From: Candidatus Aalborgicola lynettensis
GTDB lineage: Bacteria; Pseudomonadota; Gammaproteobacteria; Burkholderiales; Burkholderiaceae_C
Length of the DNA: 64,000 bases
Direction: 5' to 3'
Assembly (NCBI GenBank): GCA_016719405.1
Contig: JADJZE010000018.1
Coordinates: 372,001 to 436,000, forward strand
Part shown: piece after piece, positions 52,915-61,573 of the stretch
Numbering within the stretch: position 1 is the first letter of the stretch
How the letters are laid out: every line of letters starts with the position of its first letter
Made by a program: the position numbers and the translations under genes
The notes under the pieces: model-generated
Told to the model about the DNA's origin: nothing
What the model saw: the letters and a program-made list of their open reading frames with translations, nothing else
Databases searched by the model: none

Positions 52915-53451
52915 ATGGCCACCAAAAGCGTTTTGAACGATTCCAGGCAAGTAGAGCGCGCCGTCGCACTGATTCAGCTCGGCGCACGCCTGCAAGTACT
53001 GGAAAGCGAAACGGACTTATCGTATGAGCGTTTGCTACGCCTGTACAAAGAGGTGGCCGGGCGCTCCCCCAGCAAGGGCCAATTGCCATTCTCCACCGAG
53101 TGGTTCCTGACGTGGCAGCCCAACATCCACGCATCACTTTTTCAGAACACCTATGAGTACCTGACCAAAGTGACGGCCATGGATGACATTGATGCCATTA
53201 TGAAAGCCTACCGTCTGTACACCGAGCAGATTGCCGCGTGCGGCGTAGAACCCTTGCTGTCGATCACCCGCGCCTGGCGCTTGGTGAAGTTCGTCGACAA
53301 CAACATGCTGTCCATGACCAAATGCTCCAAGTGCGGCGGCCATTTCGTGTCGGAAGCGTACGAGAACTCGCGCCACTACGAGTGCGGCCTGTGCACACCT
53401 CCAGCGCGTGCAGGCAAAGGCGCACAAGTGGGTGGCATCTTGCTGCACTAA
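52915..53451 (+). CDS. flhC: Flagellar master regulator subunit FlhC
   Basis: A 178-residue protein with 'LNDSRQVERAVALIQLGARL', 'LYKEVAGRSPSKGQLPFSTE' and the zinc-binding cysteines 'TKCSKCGGHF' and 'YECGLC', which are essential for FlhC folding. It binds DNA together with FlhD. The order flhDC-motAB is typical of betaproteobacteria. Confidence 0.96.
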   Translation: MATKSVLNDSRQVERAVALIQLGARLQVLESETDLSYERLLRLYKEVAGRSPSKGQLPFSTEWFLTWQPNIHASLFQNTYEYLTKVTAMDDIDAIMKAYRLYTEQIAACGVEPLLSITRAWRLVKFVDNNMLSMTKCSKCGGHFVSEAYENSRHYECGLCTPPARAGKGAQVGGILLH

Positions 53452-53475
53452 CCCCTTCGGCCGGGCGCAAACCGA

Positions 53476-53536
53476 TTATTGCTACAGTATTCATAGCTGT
53501 CTACGCACATCCATCGCGCGCAAAAGGCCGAAATGA
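53476..53536 (+). repeat. Dispersed palindromic repeat, copy E (between flhC and motA)
   Basis: ttattgctacagtattcata, then gctgtctacgcacatccatc, then gcgcgcaaaaggccgaaatga. The only fully intergenic copy in the window; it gives the cleanest view of the unit without coding constraint. Confidence 0.8.
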
Positions 53537-53576
53537 CACCGAAGCCACTGGCACCATCGGGGGTTTGACAAAAAGT

Positions 53577-53603
53577 TCAAGACCCCGCGTGCTTCGACGA
53601 TAT
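53577..53603 (+). promoter_or_regulatory. Candidate sigma-28 promoter of motAB
   Basis: TCAAGACC-N11-GACGATAT fits the FliA consensus with exact spacing and lies 73 bp before motA, a gene usually under sigma-28 control. A small hairpin gaagcc-gat-ggcttc follows at 53645-53660. Confidence 0.6.
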
Positions 53604-53675
53604 GATGGGTTTAGGCCCTCAAAAGCCCCACTCATTAACCCTTGAAGCCGATGGCTTCGCTGTCACAATCCGCCT

Positions 53676-54536
53676 ATGTTCGTAATCATTGGTTGGCTGG
53701 TCATCCTGGTGTGCGTCTTTGGCGTGTACATCTTTCACGGCGGCAACATCATGGTGATTCTGAAGGCTTTGCCGTTTGAGTTGATCACGATTGGCGGCGC
53801 CACCATCGGCGCTTTTCTGGCCAACAACCAGTCCAAGGTGGTCAAGGCCACATTAAAAGGTCTTGGCGAGTGCTTCAAAGGCAGTAAATACTCCAAAGCC
53901 CGCTATATGGAGCTCATGGCGCTGATGTTCGACATTCTCCAAAAGGCGCGAAAAGAAGGCCTGATGGCGATTGAAAAAGATGTTGAAGAGCCCCATGAGT
54001 CCGAGCTTTTCAAAAAATACCCCACCGTTGGGCATGACCACCACGTGGTGGAATTCATTACCGATTACCTGCGTATGATGGTCTCTGGCAACCTCAATGC
54101 CCATGAGATCGAGTCCCTGATGGACAGCGAAATTGAAACCCACCACCACGAGGCCCACGCGGCGGTGGCCGCCATCCAGCGTGTTGCGGGTGGCCTTCCT
54201 GCTTTCGGTATTGTGGCGGCCGTGCTCGGTGTGGTGAACACCATGGGTTCGGTGGGGCAGCCGCCCGCCGTCCTGGGCGGCATGATCGGATCTGCGCTGG
54301 TCGGTACCTTTCTGGGAATTTTGTTGGCTTATGCGTTCGCCGAACCCCTGGCGGGCGTGCTGGAGCAAAAAGTGGAAGAAGGCAGTAAAGAGTTGCAGTG
54401 CATCAAAACCACGCTGCTGGCCAGCATGCAGGGCTACAACCCGTCCACCGCCATCGAATTTGGCCGCAAGGTGCTCTACTCCACCGAACGCCCAACCTTT
54501 GCCGAGCTTGAGGGTTATGTCAAAGGCAAAAAATAA
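53676..54536 (+). CDS. motA: Flagellar motor stator protein MotA
   Basis: A 286-residue inner membrane protein. Transmembrane helices are at about 1-22 ('MFVIIGWLVILVCVFGVYIF'), 34-50, 170-190 ('GLPAFGIVAAVLGVVNTMGS') and 200-222 ('GMIGSALVGTFLGILLAYAF'). The charged cytoplasmic loop with 'RKEGLMAIEKDVEEP' interacts with FliG. MotA and MotB form the proton channel that drives rotation. motB follows after 18 bp. Confidence 0.96.
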   Translation: MFVIIGWLVILVCVFGVYIFHGGNIMVILKALPFELITIGGATIGAFLANNQSKVVKATLKGLGECFKGSKYSKARYMELMALMFDILQKARKEGLMAIEKDVEEPHESELFKKYPTVGHDHHVVEFITDYLRMMVSGNLNAHEIESLMDSEIETHHHEAHAAVAAIQRVAGGLPAFGIVAAVLGVVNTMGSVGQPPAVLGGMIGSALVGTFLGILLAYAFAEPLAGVLEQKVEEGSKELQCIKTTLLASMQGYNPSTAIEFGRKVLYSTERPTFAELEGYVKGKK

Positions 54537-54554
54537 AAGCTTGGGCGCATAAGC

Positions 54555-55499
54555 ATGGCGACGGACGCAAAAAAACTCCAGCCGATCATCATCAAGCGGG
54601 TCAAGAAGGGCGGACACGCGGCCCATGGCGGAGCCTGGAAGATTGCGTACGCCGACTTTGTCACCGCCATGATGGCGTTTTTTCTGTTGATGTGGCTGCT
54701 TGGCAGCACGACCGAAGGGGATAAAAAAGGGCTGTCAGACTATTTTTCCTCTCCGCTCAAAGTAGCCATGCAGGGGGGCTCGGGTGCGGGCGCCAGCAAT
54801 AGCGTGATCCAGGGGGGCGGCAAAGACCTGACCCAGGTGAGCGGGCAATCCAAGCGCGGAGATGGCGCGGATTCCACAGCAAAAAAGCTCTCCGGCGACA
54901 AGAAAAATGCGGAGGTCATGAAGCGCGAAGCACAAAAATTGGCTGCCTTGAGTGCCAAAATCGCAGCCACCATTTCCAGCAATCCGAAACTGTCGGAATT
55001 CAGCTCACAGATTCGTCTTGAAATAACCCCGGATGGATTGCAAATTCAAATCGTTGATGAGCAGAAACGCCCCATGTTTGACAGTGGCAGTGCCACTTTG
55101 AAACCTTATATGCGGGATATTTTGCGGGAAATCGGACTGGCCTTGATGGACGTTGAAAACAGAATCAGCCTGGACGGGCACACCGATCAGCTGCCCTACA
55201 GCAATACCGCCAGCGGCTACAGCAACTGGGAATTGTCGGCCGATCGCGCCAACGCATCACGCCGTGAACTGGCCGGCGCTGGCCTACCCGACGACAAACT
55301 GGTCAGGGTGGTGGGCATGGCGTCGAGTTTGTTGCTGGAGCCCGACAGTCCATTGAGTCCCGGCAACCGACGCATTAGCATTCTGGTCATGACCAAAGAG
55401 GCGGAAGAACGCTTGTTGGGTGGAAACCGAATTCCTTTGGAGGTAGAAACAGAACCCAGTTCCACATCCGCTACAAACGGTGCAAAATCACCGCCTTGA
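54555..55499 (+). CDS. motB: Flagellar motor stator protein MotB
   Basis: A 314-residue protein with one N-terminal membrane helix that holds the proton-carrying Asp ('YADFVTAMMAFFLLMWLLG'), a Gly/Ser/Lys-rich linker, and a C-terminal OmpA-like peptidoglycan-binding domain ('RPMFDSGSATLKPYMRDIL', 'ISLDGHTDQLPYSN', 'NWELSADRANASRREL'). It anchors the stator to the cell wall. The acidic helix residue fits proton use rather than sodium, but this is not decisive. Confidence 0.96.
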   Translation: MATDAKKLQPIIIKRVKKGGHAAHGGAWKIAYADFVTAMMAFFLLMWLLGSTTEGDKKGLSDYFSSPLKVAMQGGSGAGASNSVIQGGGKDLTQVSGQSKRGDGADSTAKKLSGDKKNAEVMKREAQKLAALSAKIAATISSNPKLSEFSSQIRLEITPDGLQIQIVDEQKRPMFDSGSATLKPYMRDILREIGLALMDVENRISLDGHTDQLPYSNTASGYSNWELSADRANASRRELAGAGLPDDKLVRVVGMASSLLLEPDSPLSPGNRRISILVMTKEAEERLLGGNRIPLEVETEPSSTSATNGAKSPP

Positions 55500-55559
55500 T
55501 TCGACAAAAATTCGGTCATACTTGGCAACATACAAAATACGCCCGGGAAAGGGTTCTCC

Positions 55560-55949
55560 ATGTCAAAAGAATTGCGTTTTTTAATCGTTGACGACTTTTC
55601 CACCATGCGAAGAATCGTGCGAAACCTGCTCAAAGAAAGCGGCTATGCCGACGCAGACGAGGCGGAAGATGGCGTTGCAGCCCTGCAGAAGTTGCGCAGT
55701 TCAACATTTGACTTCGTGGTCAGCGATATCAACATGCCCAACATGAACGGGTTTCAGTTGCTGGCGGAAATCAAGAAAGACGACAAGCTCAAACACCTTC
55801 CCGTTCTCATGGTGACGGCCGAGGCACGCAAAGAGGACATCGTTCTGGCTGCCCAGCAAGGCGCTGCCGGCTACATCGTCAAACCTTTTACCAAGGCGAC
55901 ACTGGAAGACAAGGTTAACCACATTCTGACCAAAACCGGATTGAAATAA
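55560..55949 (+). CDS. cheY: Chemotaxis response regulator CheY
   Basis: A 129-residue single receiver domain. The acidic pocket is 'LIVDDFSTMRRIVRNLL' (Asp12, Asp13), the phosphorylation site Asp is in 'FVVSDINMPNMNGFQLL', followed by Thr/Lys switch residues 'VLMVTAEARKEDI' and 'GYIVKPFTKATLEDK'. CheY-P binds the FliM motor switch. A strong terminator follows it at 55962-56017, and cheZ, usually the next gene, is not present. Confidence 0.95.
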   Translation: MSKELRFLIVDDFSTMRRIVRNLLKESGYADADEAEDGVAALQKLRSSTFDFVVSDINMPNMNGFQLLAEIKKDDKLKHLPVLMVTAEARKEDIVLAAQQGAAGYIVKPFTKATLEDKVNHILTKTGLK

Positions 55950-55961
55950 GCACAGCGCTTC

Positions 55962-56017
55962 AAGCCCCTGCAGTCCCCCAACAATCAAGTAGGGGAGATT
56001 GCAGGGGCTTTCAATTT
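55962..56017 (+). terminator. Terminator hairpin after cheY
   Basis: Outer arms aagcccctgca and tgcaggggctt (55962-55972 / 56000-56010) with an inner tcccc/gggga pair, followed by tcaattt. It separates cheY from flhB. Confidence 0.75.
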
Positions 56018-56108
56018 GTTGGCATTTGGCGGGGCAATGCCCCTCTTTTTGCCCTTTAGTTTCGCAAGCCGCTCGCCACAATGGAGGGAACTTTAGGGTC
56101 TCTCCACC

Positions 56109-57263
56109 ATGGAATCAGGCAGCCAAGACCGCAATTTACCGGCATCCGAGCGCAAACTCCGCAAAGCGCGTGAAGACGGCCAGGTTAGCCGCTCGGAAGA
56201 TCTTTCCCACATCGCGGTGCTGGGCGCCGGATCGGTCAGCGTGCTGGTACTCGCCCCCATTCTGTTCGATCGTCTGCAGCAGGTCATGGGCAAACAGTTG
56301 TCGTTCGACGCAAGCACGGTCCAGCAAACCGGGCAGATGCTCACCCGTCTGGGCGACGCCACGTCGATTGGCCTGGCCGGGTGTGCCGCTTTCGCCGCCA
56401 TTATTTCCACTGCGGCCATCGCGGCAGCGGTTGCATCCGGAGGCTGGGTCAACAGCCTCAAACCCTTGATGCCCGATTTCAGCCGTCTCAACCCACTCTC
56501 CGGTTTCGGCAAATTGTTTACCAAGAAGAAATTGGTTTCCGTTACCAAGATGACGCTGCTCACCGGAATTTTATTTTCCATTGCTGGCATGTTTTTAAGC
56601 TCTGGATTGCAATCTGTAGCCGCCTTGTCACTGCAACCATCCAGTGCAGCCATTCGGCATCTCACAGACTGGTTGATTAGCGGAATGGGGTTGATGCTGT
56701 TGGTCGTTTTATTGGCCGCCATGATTGACGTGCCATTGCAGAAATTTCTGCACGCAGAGGAAATGAAAATGTCCCACCAGGAAGTCAAACAGGAGGGCAA
56801 GGAGTCTGACGGCAATCCCCAGGTCAAAGCCAAAATCCGGCAAAAACAGCGTGACCTTGCACAACGCAACAGCATCAACGCAGTCCCCAAGGCCGACTTT
56901 GTGGTCATGAACCCGACCCACTTTGCGGTGGCCATCCGCTACGATGAAAAATCCATGGGGGCGCCCCAAGTCATCTCCAAAGGAACCGATTTACTGGCCA
57001 TGAAGATTCGCGACATTGCCAAACACAACGCCATCCCGGTCCTGCAATCACCCATGTTGGCGCGGGCGCTGTATGCCAACTCCGAACTCAATGAGGACAT
57101 TCCATCGAGCCTGTATACGGCGGTGGCACAAGTATTGGCCTATGTTTACAAATTGCGCGCCGCGATGCGGGGCGAGGGCATCATGCCTGCAGAGGTTCCA
57201 CAGCCCTTTGTGCCACCAGAGCTGGATCCGTTGAACAAAGTTGTGAAGGCAGCTACCCCATGA
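56109..57263 (+). CDS. flhB: Flagellar export switch protein FlhB
   Basis: A 384-residue protein. Four transmembrane helices occupy about 30-210, and the cytoplasmic domain contains the autocleavage motif NPTH in 'VVMNPTHFAVAIRYDEKSM', which switches export specificity from hook to filament. The N-terminus 'ERKLRKAREDGQVSRSEDL' is conserved. flhA overlaps by 4 bp (ATGA). Confidence 0.96.
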   Translation: MESGSQDRNLPASERKLRKAREDGQVSRSEDLSHIAVLGAGSVSVLVLAPILFDRLQQVMGKQLSFDASTVQQTGQMLTRLGDATSIGLAGCAAFAAIISTAAIAAAVASGGWVNSLKPLMPDFSRLNPLSGFGKLFTKKKLVSVTKMTLLTGILFSIAGMFLSSGLQSVAALSLQPSSAAIRHLTDWLISGMGLMLLVVLLAAMIDVPLQKFLHAEEMKMSHQEVKQEGKESDGNPQVKAKIRQKQRDLAQRNSINAVPKADFVVMNPTHFAVAIRYDEKSMGAPQVISKGTDLLAMKIRDIAKHNAIPVLQSPMLARALYANSELNEDIPSSLYTAVAQVLAYVYKLRAAMRGEGIMPAEVPQPFVPPELDPLNKVVKAATP

Positions 57264-59341
57264 ACGATTCACTGAAATCTTTGCAGCAGTGGTACGGCAA
57301 TAACGCGGCCGTCCTGCAAGGGGCCTCCGCTCCCCTGTTGGTGGTCGCTATTCTGGCAATGATGGTATTGCCATTACCCCCGCTGCTGCTGGATGCGTTT
57401 TTCACCATCAACATTGCCGTCGCGCTAATGGTCATGATGGTTGCGGCGTACATGATCAAGCCGCTCGACTTTGCGGCATTTCCATCGGTATTGCTGCTAA
57501 CCACATTGATGCGCCTGTCTTTGAACGTGGCCTCCACCCGGGTAGTTCTGCTTGAAGGCCATACAGGCCCCGGTGCCGCCGGTGCGGTCATTGAAGCATT
57601 TGGTCACTTCCTGATTGGCGGAAACTTTGCGGTCGGTTTGATTGTTTTTTCCATTCTGGTGGTCATCAATTTCGTAGTGGTGACAAAGGGTTCTGAACGC
57701 ATTGCGGAGGTTTCTGCACGCTTTACCCTGGACGCCATGCCGGGCAAACAAATGGCGGTGGATGCCGACCTGAGTGCGGGCTTGATTGATGAAAAAGAGG
57801 CCAAGCGTCGTCGCGCCGAAGTGGGAGAGGAAGCTGAATTTTTTGGCTCGATGGACGGTGCATCCAAGTTTGTACGGGGCGATGCGATTGCAGGCATTTT
57901 GATCTTGCTGATCAACATTTTTGGCGGTTTTGCAATCGGCATCCTGCAGCACAGCCTGACTGCATCCCAGGCCGCAAATTCCTACATTTTGCTAGCCGTT
58001 GGTGATGCATTGGTAGCACAGATCCCAGGCCTTCTGATTTCCGTTGCCGCAGCCATGGTGGTGTCACGTGTGGGCAAAGAGCATGACATCGGCAAACAAA
58101 TCGTCGGACAAATGTTTGTCTCGCCCAAAGTGCTGGGAATTACTGCAGCCATCATGTTCATTTTGGGAATCATCCCCAACATGCCACACTTCGTGTTTTT
58201 GACGATTGCCTCCATTCTGGCCTACGGTGCCTGGGTATTGGCACACAAGCCACCCCCTGCAGAACCCCAGGCAGCCGCAGCTGCTGCACCAGGCGATGGG
58301 GAAGCCTCATGGGACGACCTGCAACCGGTTGACCAACTTGGCTTGGAGTTGGGCTATCGCCTGATTGCCCTTGTTGACAAAAATCGCCAGGGCGATCTGC
58401 TCAACCGCATCAAAGGCGTGCGCCGGAAATTTGCACAGGAAGTTGGCTTCCTGCCCCCCCCCGTACACGTGCGCGACAACCTGGAGCTCAAACCCAGCGG
58501 CTACCGCATCACCCTGCGTGGCGTAATTGCCGGTGAGGGGGAGGCCTTTCCTGGCATGTTTCTGGCGATCAATCCCGGCGGTATCACCACTCCCTTGATT
58601 GGCACCGCTACAACCGACCCTGCCTTTGGTTTGCCGGCCCACTGGATCGACGAGCGGCAAAAGGAAACTGCGCAAATGACCGGATATACGGTGGTTGATT
58701 CAGAGACTGTCATGGCCACCCATTTGTCACACTTAATGCAAGTGCAGGCATCCAAATTATTGAGCCGCACAGAGACCCAGCAACTTGTCGAACATGTGGC
58801 AAAGCTGGCCCCGAAACTGATTGAGGAAGTGGTGCCAAAAATGGTTTCCATTGCCGTATTCCAAAAAGTGCTGCAGCTGCTGCTGGACGAGTCCGTGCAC
58901 ATTCGGGACATTCGCACCATCATCGAGTCCATGGCCGAGCACGCCGGATCCACCACCGACCCCGCCGAACTGGCGCGCCGTGTTCGGGTCGCTTTGTCGG
59001 CCGCCATCGTGCAACAAATCTATGGGCCTACCCGTGAACTCAACGTCATTGCAATTGACCCGGGCTTGGAGCGCCTGCTGGTGCAGGCCTTGGGCAATGC
59101 AGCAGGTCCTGCACTCGATCCGGGCGTAGCCGACATGTTGACTCGCACTGCGGCTGAAACAGCGCTGAAGCAAGAAGAAATCGGGGTTCCCGCTTGCCTG
59201 CTGGTCCCCGATCAAATTCGCAGCGCCATTGCGCGCCTGGTGCGCCGCGTGGCGCCCCGTCTGCAGGTCTTGTCGCACAGCGAGATTCCTGAAACCCACA
59301 CCATCCGCATTGGCCCGATTCTGAGAGGCGCAACATCATGA
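57260..59341 (+). CDS. flhA: Flagellar export gate protein FlhA
   Basis: A 693-residue protein with about eight N-terminal transmembrane helices, the FHIPEP-family signature in 'RLSLNVASTRVVLLEGHTGP', the loop 'RFTLDAMPGKQMAVDADLSAG', and a large cytoplasmic domain ('YRITLRGVIAGEGEAFPGMF', 'EETAQMTGYTVVDSETVMATHL', shown in part). It forms the export gate ring that docks substrate-chaperone complexes. It overlaps flhB and flhF by 4 bp each. Confidence 0.96.
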   Translation: MNDSLKSLQQWYGNNAAVLQGASAPLLVVAILAMMVLPLPPLLLDAFFTINIAVALMVMMVAAYMIKPLDFAAFPSVLLLTTLMRLSLNVASTRVVLLEGHTGPGAAGAVIEAFGHFLIGGNFAVGLIVFSILVVINFVVVTKGSERIAEVSARFTLDAMPGKQMAVDADLSAGLIDEKEAKRRRAEVGEEAEFFGSMDGASKFVRGDAIAGILILLINIFGGFAIGILQHSLTASQAANSYILLAVGDALVAQIPGLLISVAAAMVVSRVGKEHDIGKQIVGQMFVSPKVLGITAAIMFILGIIPNMPHFVFLTIASILAYGAWVLAHKPPPAEPQAAAAAAPGDGEASWDDLQPVDQLGLELGYRLIALVDKNRQGDLLNRIKGVRRKFAQEVGFLPPPVHVRDNLELKPSGYRITLRGVIAGEGEAFPGMFLAINPGGITTPLIGTATTDPAFGLPAHWIDERQKETAQMTGYTVVDSETVMATHLSHLMQVQASKLLSRTETQQLVEHVAKLAPKLIEEVVPKMVSIAVFQKVLQLLLDESVHIRDIRTIIESMAEHAGSTTDPAELARRVRVALSAAIVQQIYGPTRELNVIAIDPGLERLLVQALGNAAGPALDPGVADMLTRTAAETALKQEEIGVPACLLVPDQIRSAIARLVRRVAPRLQVLSHSEIPETHTIRIGPILRGATS

Positions 59342-60774
59342 ACATCCAACGCTTTACCGCACCCACCTCACGCGAAGCCCTTGCCAAGGCGCGCCTGGCC
59401 TTTGGTGACGGCACATTGATTCTCTCCAACCGGCCAACCGACAACGGAGTGGAAGTTGTCGCTACAGCGGAAGACGCGCTTTCCTCACTGACGCAAAAAA
59501 GTGATTCAAATGGGCAAAAACCTTCCCATCACGCCAGTCGGGGATTGCCCCCCAGCCACGCAGAGCTCTCCAGCAAGGTAGAGGACGATGCGACAGAATT
59601 GTCCATGAGCACCCTGTCCTTTCAGGACTATGTGCGCGAACGCATGATGCGCAGGCGCAGTGAATCCGGCGCCAGCCAGTCGGGTACGCCAACACCCATC
59701 AACGACACCCCCGTGCGCCCACGCATGGCGGCTCCCGAGCGGCCAATTGAAGCAGCCGCTGTTTTTTCACCCGCAGCCACGGTACCTGCACGCAAACACG
59801 CGCCGGCAAGCCCACCCATTGAAGTCAACCAGGGTATTGCCCAAGAACTGCATGCCATGAAGGAGCTCATTGAAGACCGTTTCAATACCCTGAGTTGGCT
59901 TGGGCAGGCGCGCCAGAACCCGATTCAGGCCAACATGATGCTCAAACTCATTCGGGCAGGCTATTCACCCACGCTTGCCCGCACCATACTGGAGCGTATG
60001 CCTGCAGAAATGGATGCGGCCGAATCCGTGCGCTGGGTACTCGACGTGCTCCAGCGGAACCTTAAAACGGACGAGGGCGGCGTTCCACTGCACAGCGAAG
60101 GGGGTGTTTTTGCATTGATCGGCGCAACCGGGGTTGGCAAAACCACCACGACTGCCAAGTTGGCAGGCCTTTGCGCCCGTGCGCATGGTGCTGGCAGCGT
60201 GGGCCTCATCACACTGGACAGCTACCGGATCGGTGCACATGAACAGTTGCGTGCTTACGGAAAAATGCTGGGCGTTGTGGCACATCTCGCGCACGACTAC
60301 GCCGCTTTGAAAGACTTGCTGGGCCTGCTATCCAGCAAGAAAATGGTTCTGATAGACACCACCGGACTGGCTCCCCGTGACCCGCGCAAACGCGAGATGA
60401 TGGAATTACTGGACATGCCCAACGTCAAGCGCTTATTGGTACTCAACGCCAGCGGCCACGGAGACACCCTCGACGACGTTGTTTCTGCCTTCAAGCAACC
60501 CACAGGGCAGCAGGCCATTCTGTCCAAAATTGATGAGGCCGTAAAACTGGGCCCCGCCATTGACGCCGCGGTACGCCACCAACTGATCCTGCGTGGTGTA
60601 ACCACCGGTCAGCGTGTGCCAGAGGATTGGGAAGCGGCCGTATCGACCAAGCTGGTGGCCATGTCGATGCGCAGCCCTGGAAATTCGCCGTACGACCCCA
60701 TCGCCAGCGACCTGGGGTTCTTCTTCAACCAGTCCAATAAATCGGCCTACGTAAAGGGGCATCTTGATGCATGA
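59338..60774 (+). CDS. flhF: Flagellar biosynthesis SRP-like GTPase FlhF
   Basis: A 478-residue protein. The N-terminal B domain begins 'MNIQRFTAPTSREALAKARL', a Pro/Ser-rich linker follows, then a helical N domain and the GTPase with G1 'IGATGVGKTTTTAKLAGLC', 'ITLDSYRIGAHEQLRAYGK', G3 'LIDTTGLAPRDPRKREM' and G4 'LSKIDEAVKLGPAID'. FlhF sets where flagella form, usually at the pole, together with FlhG. It overlaps the next gene by 8 bp. Confidence 0.95.
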   Translation: MNIQRFTAPTSREALAKARLAFGDGTLILSNRPTDNGVEVVATAEDALSSLTQKSDSNGQKPSHHASRGLPPSHAELSSKVEDDATELSMSTLSFQDYVRERMMRRRSESGASQSGTPTPINDTPVRPRMAAPERPIEAAAVFSPAATVPARKHAPASPPIEVNQGIAQELHAMKELIEDRFNTLSWLGQARQNPIQANMMLKLIRAGYSPTLARTILERMPAEMDAAESVRWVLDVLQRNLKTDEGGVPLHSEGGVFALIGATGVGKTTTTAKLAGLCARAHGAGSVGLITLDSYRIGAHEQLRAYGKMLGVVAHLAHDYAALKDLLGLLSSKKMVLIDTTGLAPRDPRKREMMELLDMPNVKRLLVLNASGHGDTLDDVVSAFKQPTGQQAILSKIDEAVKLGPAIDAAVRHQLILRGVTTGQRVPEDWEAAVSTKLVAMSMRSPGNSPYDPIASDLGFFFNQSNKSAYVKGHLDA

Positions 60775-61573
60775 GACGCCCATCAACCAGGCTGCCGGTT
60801 TGCAAGGCTTGGTACAACCTTGCGGGCCACGTATCATGGCCATGGTAAGCCATGGCGACGAAGGCGCAGAATTACCATTGTTATGGCGCCTGTGCTGGAC
60901 ATTGGCCGATTTCGGTTACACCGTCACAGTGCTCGACGCCACAACATTTGAGTCGGAGAGCAACCCTGGTCTGGATCAGTTGTTTGAGAACCCCTACTTG
61001 CACAGCGAGACGCGATCGGACGCCCCCGCATGGACGGTGATCCCCTCCGGCAAGGCCATACAGAACCTGTGTTCACGCCCCTCCAATCAAGCGGAGAATT
61101 TGCGGCGTCTGGGTCAACTTTTTGCAAGAGACAGCGTCGTCATTCTTTATTCGCGTGCAGAATGGCTGGTCCCCATGGTTGGCCAATGTGGCATCACCCC
61201 ATTGCTGGTTGTTTCGCCTGAAAAAGCATCCCTGCTCAGCAGCTATCGTGCGCTCAAGCGTTTGTTGATTGGCGGTCAACTGGAACCCACCATCGTCAAC
61301 ATCACACAGCCATCGCACGACGCGTCCGCCAGGTTGCGCCACGTGCCTGCAGGTGCCGCCAGTTTGGTGACGTGCGCCAAAAATTTCTTGAACTATGATG
61401 TGAAGACCATTACCCTTGCGTCAAACGAGGAACACGCCAGTCATACGATGCAGCGCCTCGCGCTGCGGCTTATGGAAGGTGCCGTTTCACTGGGCGAGAC
61501 ATCAGCGACAATGGGGCAATGGATTGCCAACAACCATCTCACAGGTATGGACCGATTTGCCGGGAGCCACTGA
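60767..61573 (+). CDS. FlhG-position protein lacking a P-loop, MinD-like relict
   Basis: A 268-residue protein encoded where the MinD-like ATPase FlhG/FleN normally lies between flhF and fliA. The layout still resembles a MinD fold: 'RIMAMVSHGDEGAELPLLWR' at 22-41 stands where the deviant Walker A (KGGxGKT) should be, then 'LADFGYTVTVLDATTFESES' and 'SVVILYSRAEWLVPMVGQCG' match the strand-helix pattern. No lysine or glycine-rich P-loop is visible, so it cannot bind ATP in the usual way. It may be a pseudo-ATPase regulator of FlhF or a distinct protein. The start ATG 60767 overlaps flhF; the stop overlaps the fliA start (TGATG). Confidence 0.65.
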   Translation: MHETPINQAAGLQGLVQPCGPRIMAMVSHGDEGAELPLLWRLCWTLADFGYTVTVLDATTFESESNPGLDQLFENPYLHSETRSDAPAWTVIPSGKAIQNLCSRPSNQAENLRRLGQLFARDSVVILYSRAEWLVPMVGQCGITPLLVVSPEKASLLSSYRALKRLLIGGQLEPTIVNITQPSHDASARLRHVPAGAASLVTCAKNFLNYDVKTITLASNEEHASHTMQRLALRLMEGAVSLGETSATMGQWIANNHLTGMDRFAGSH

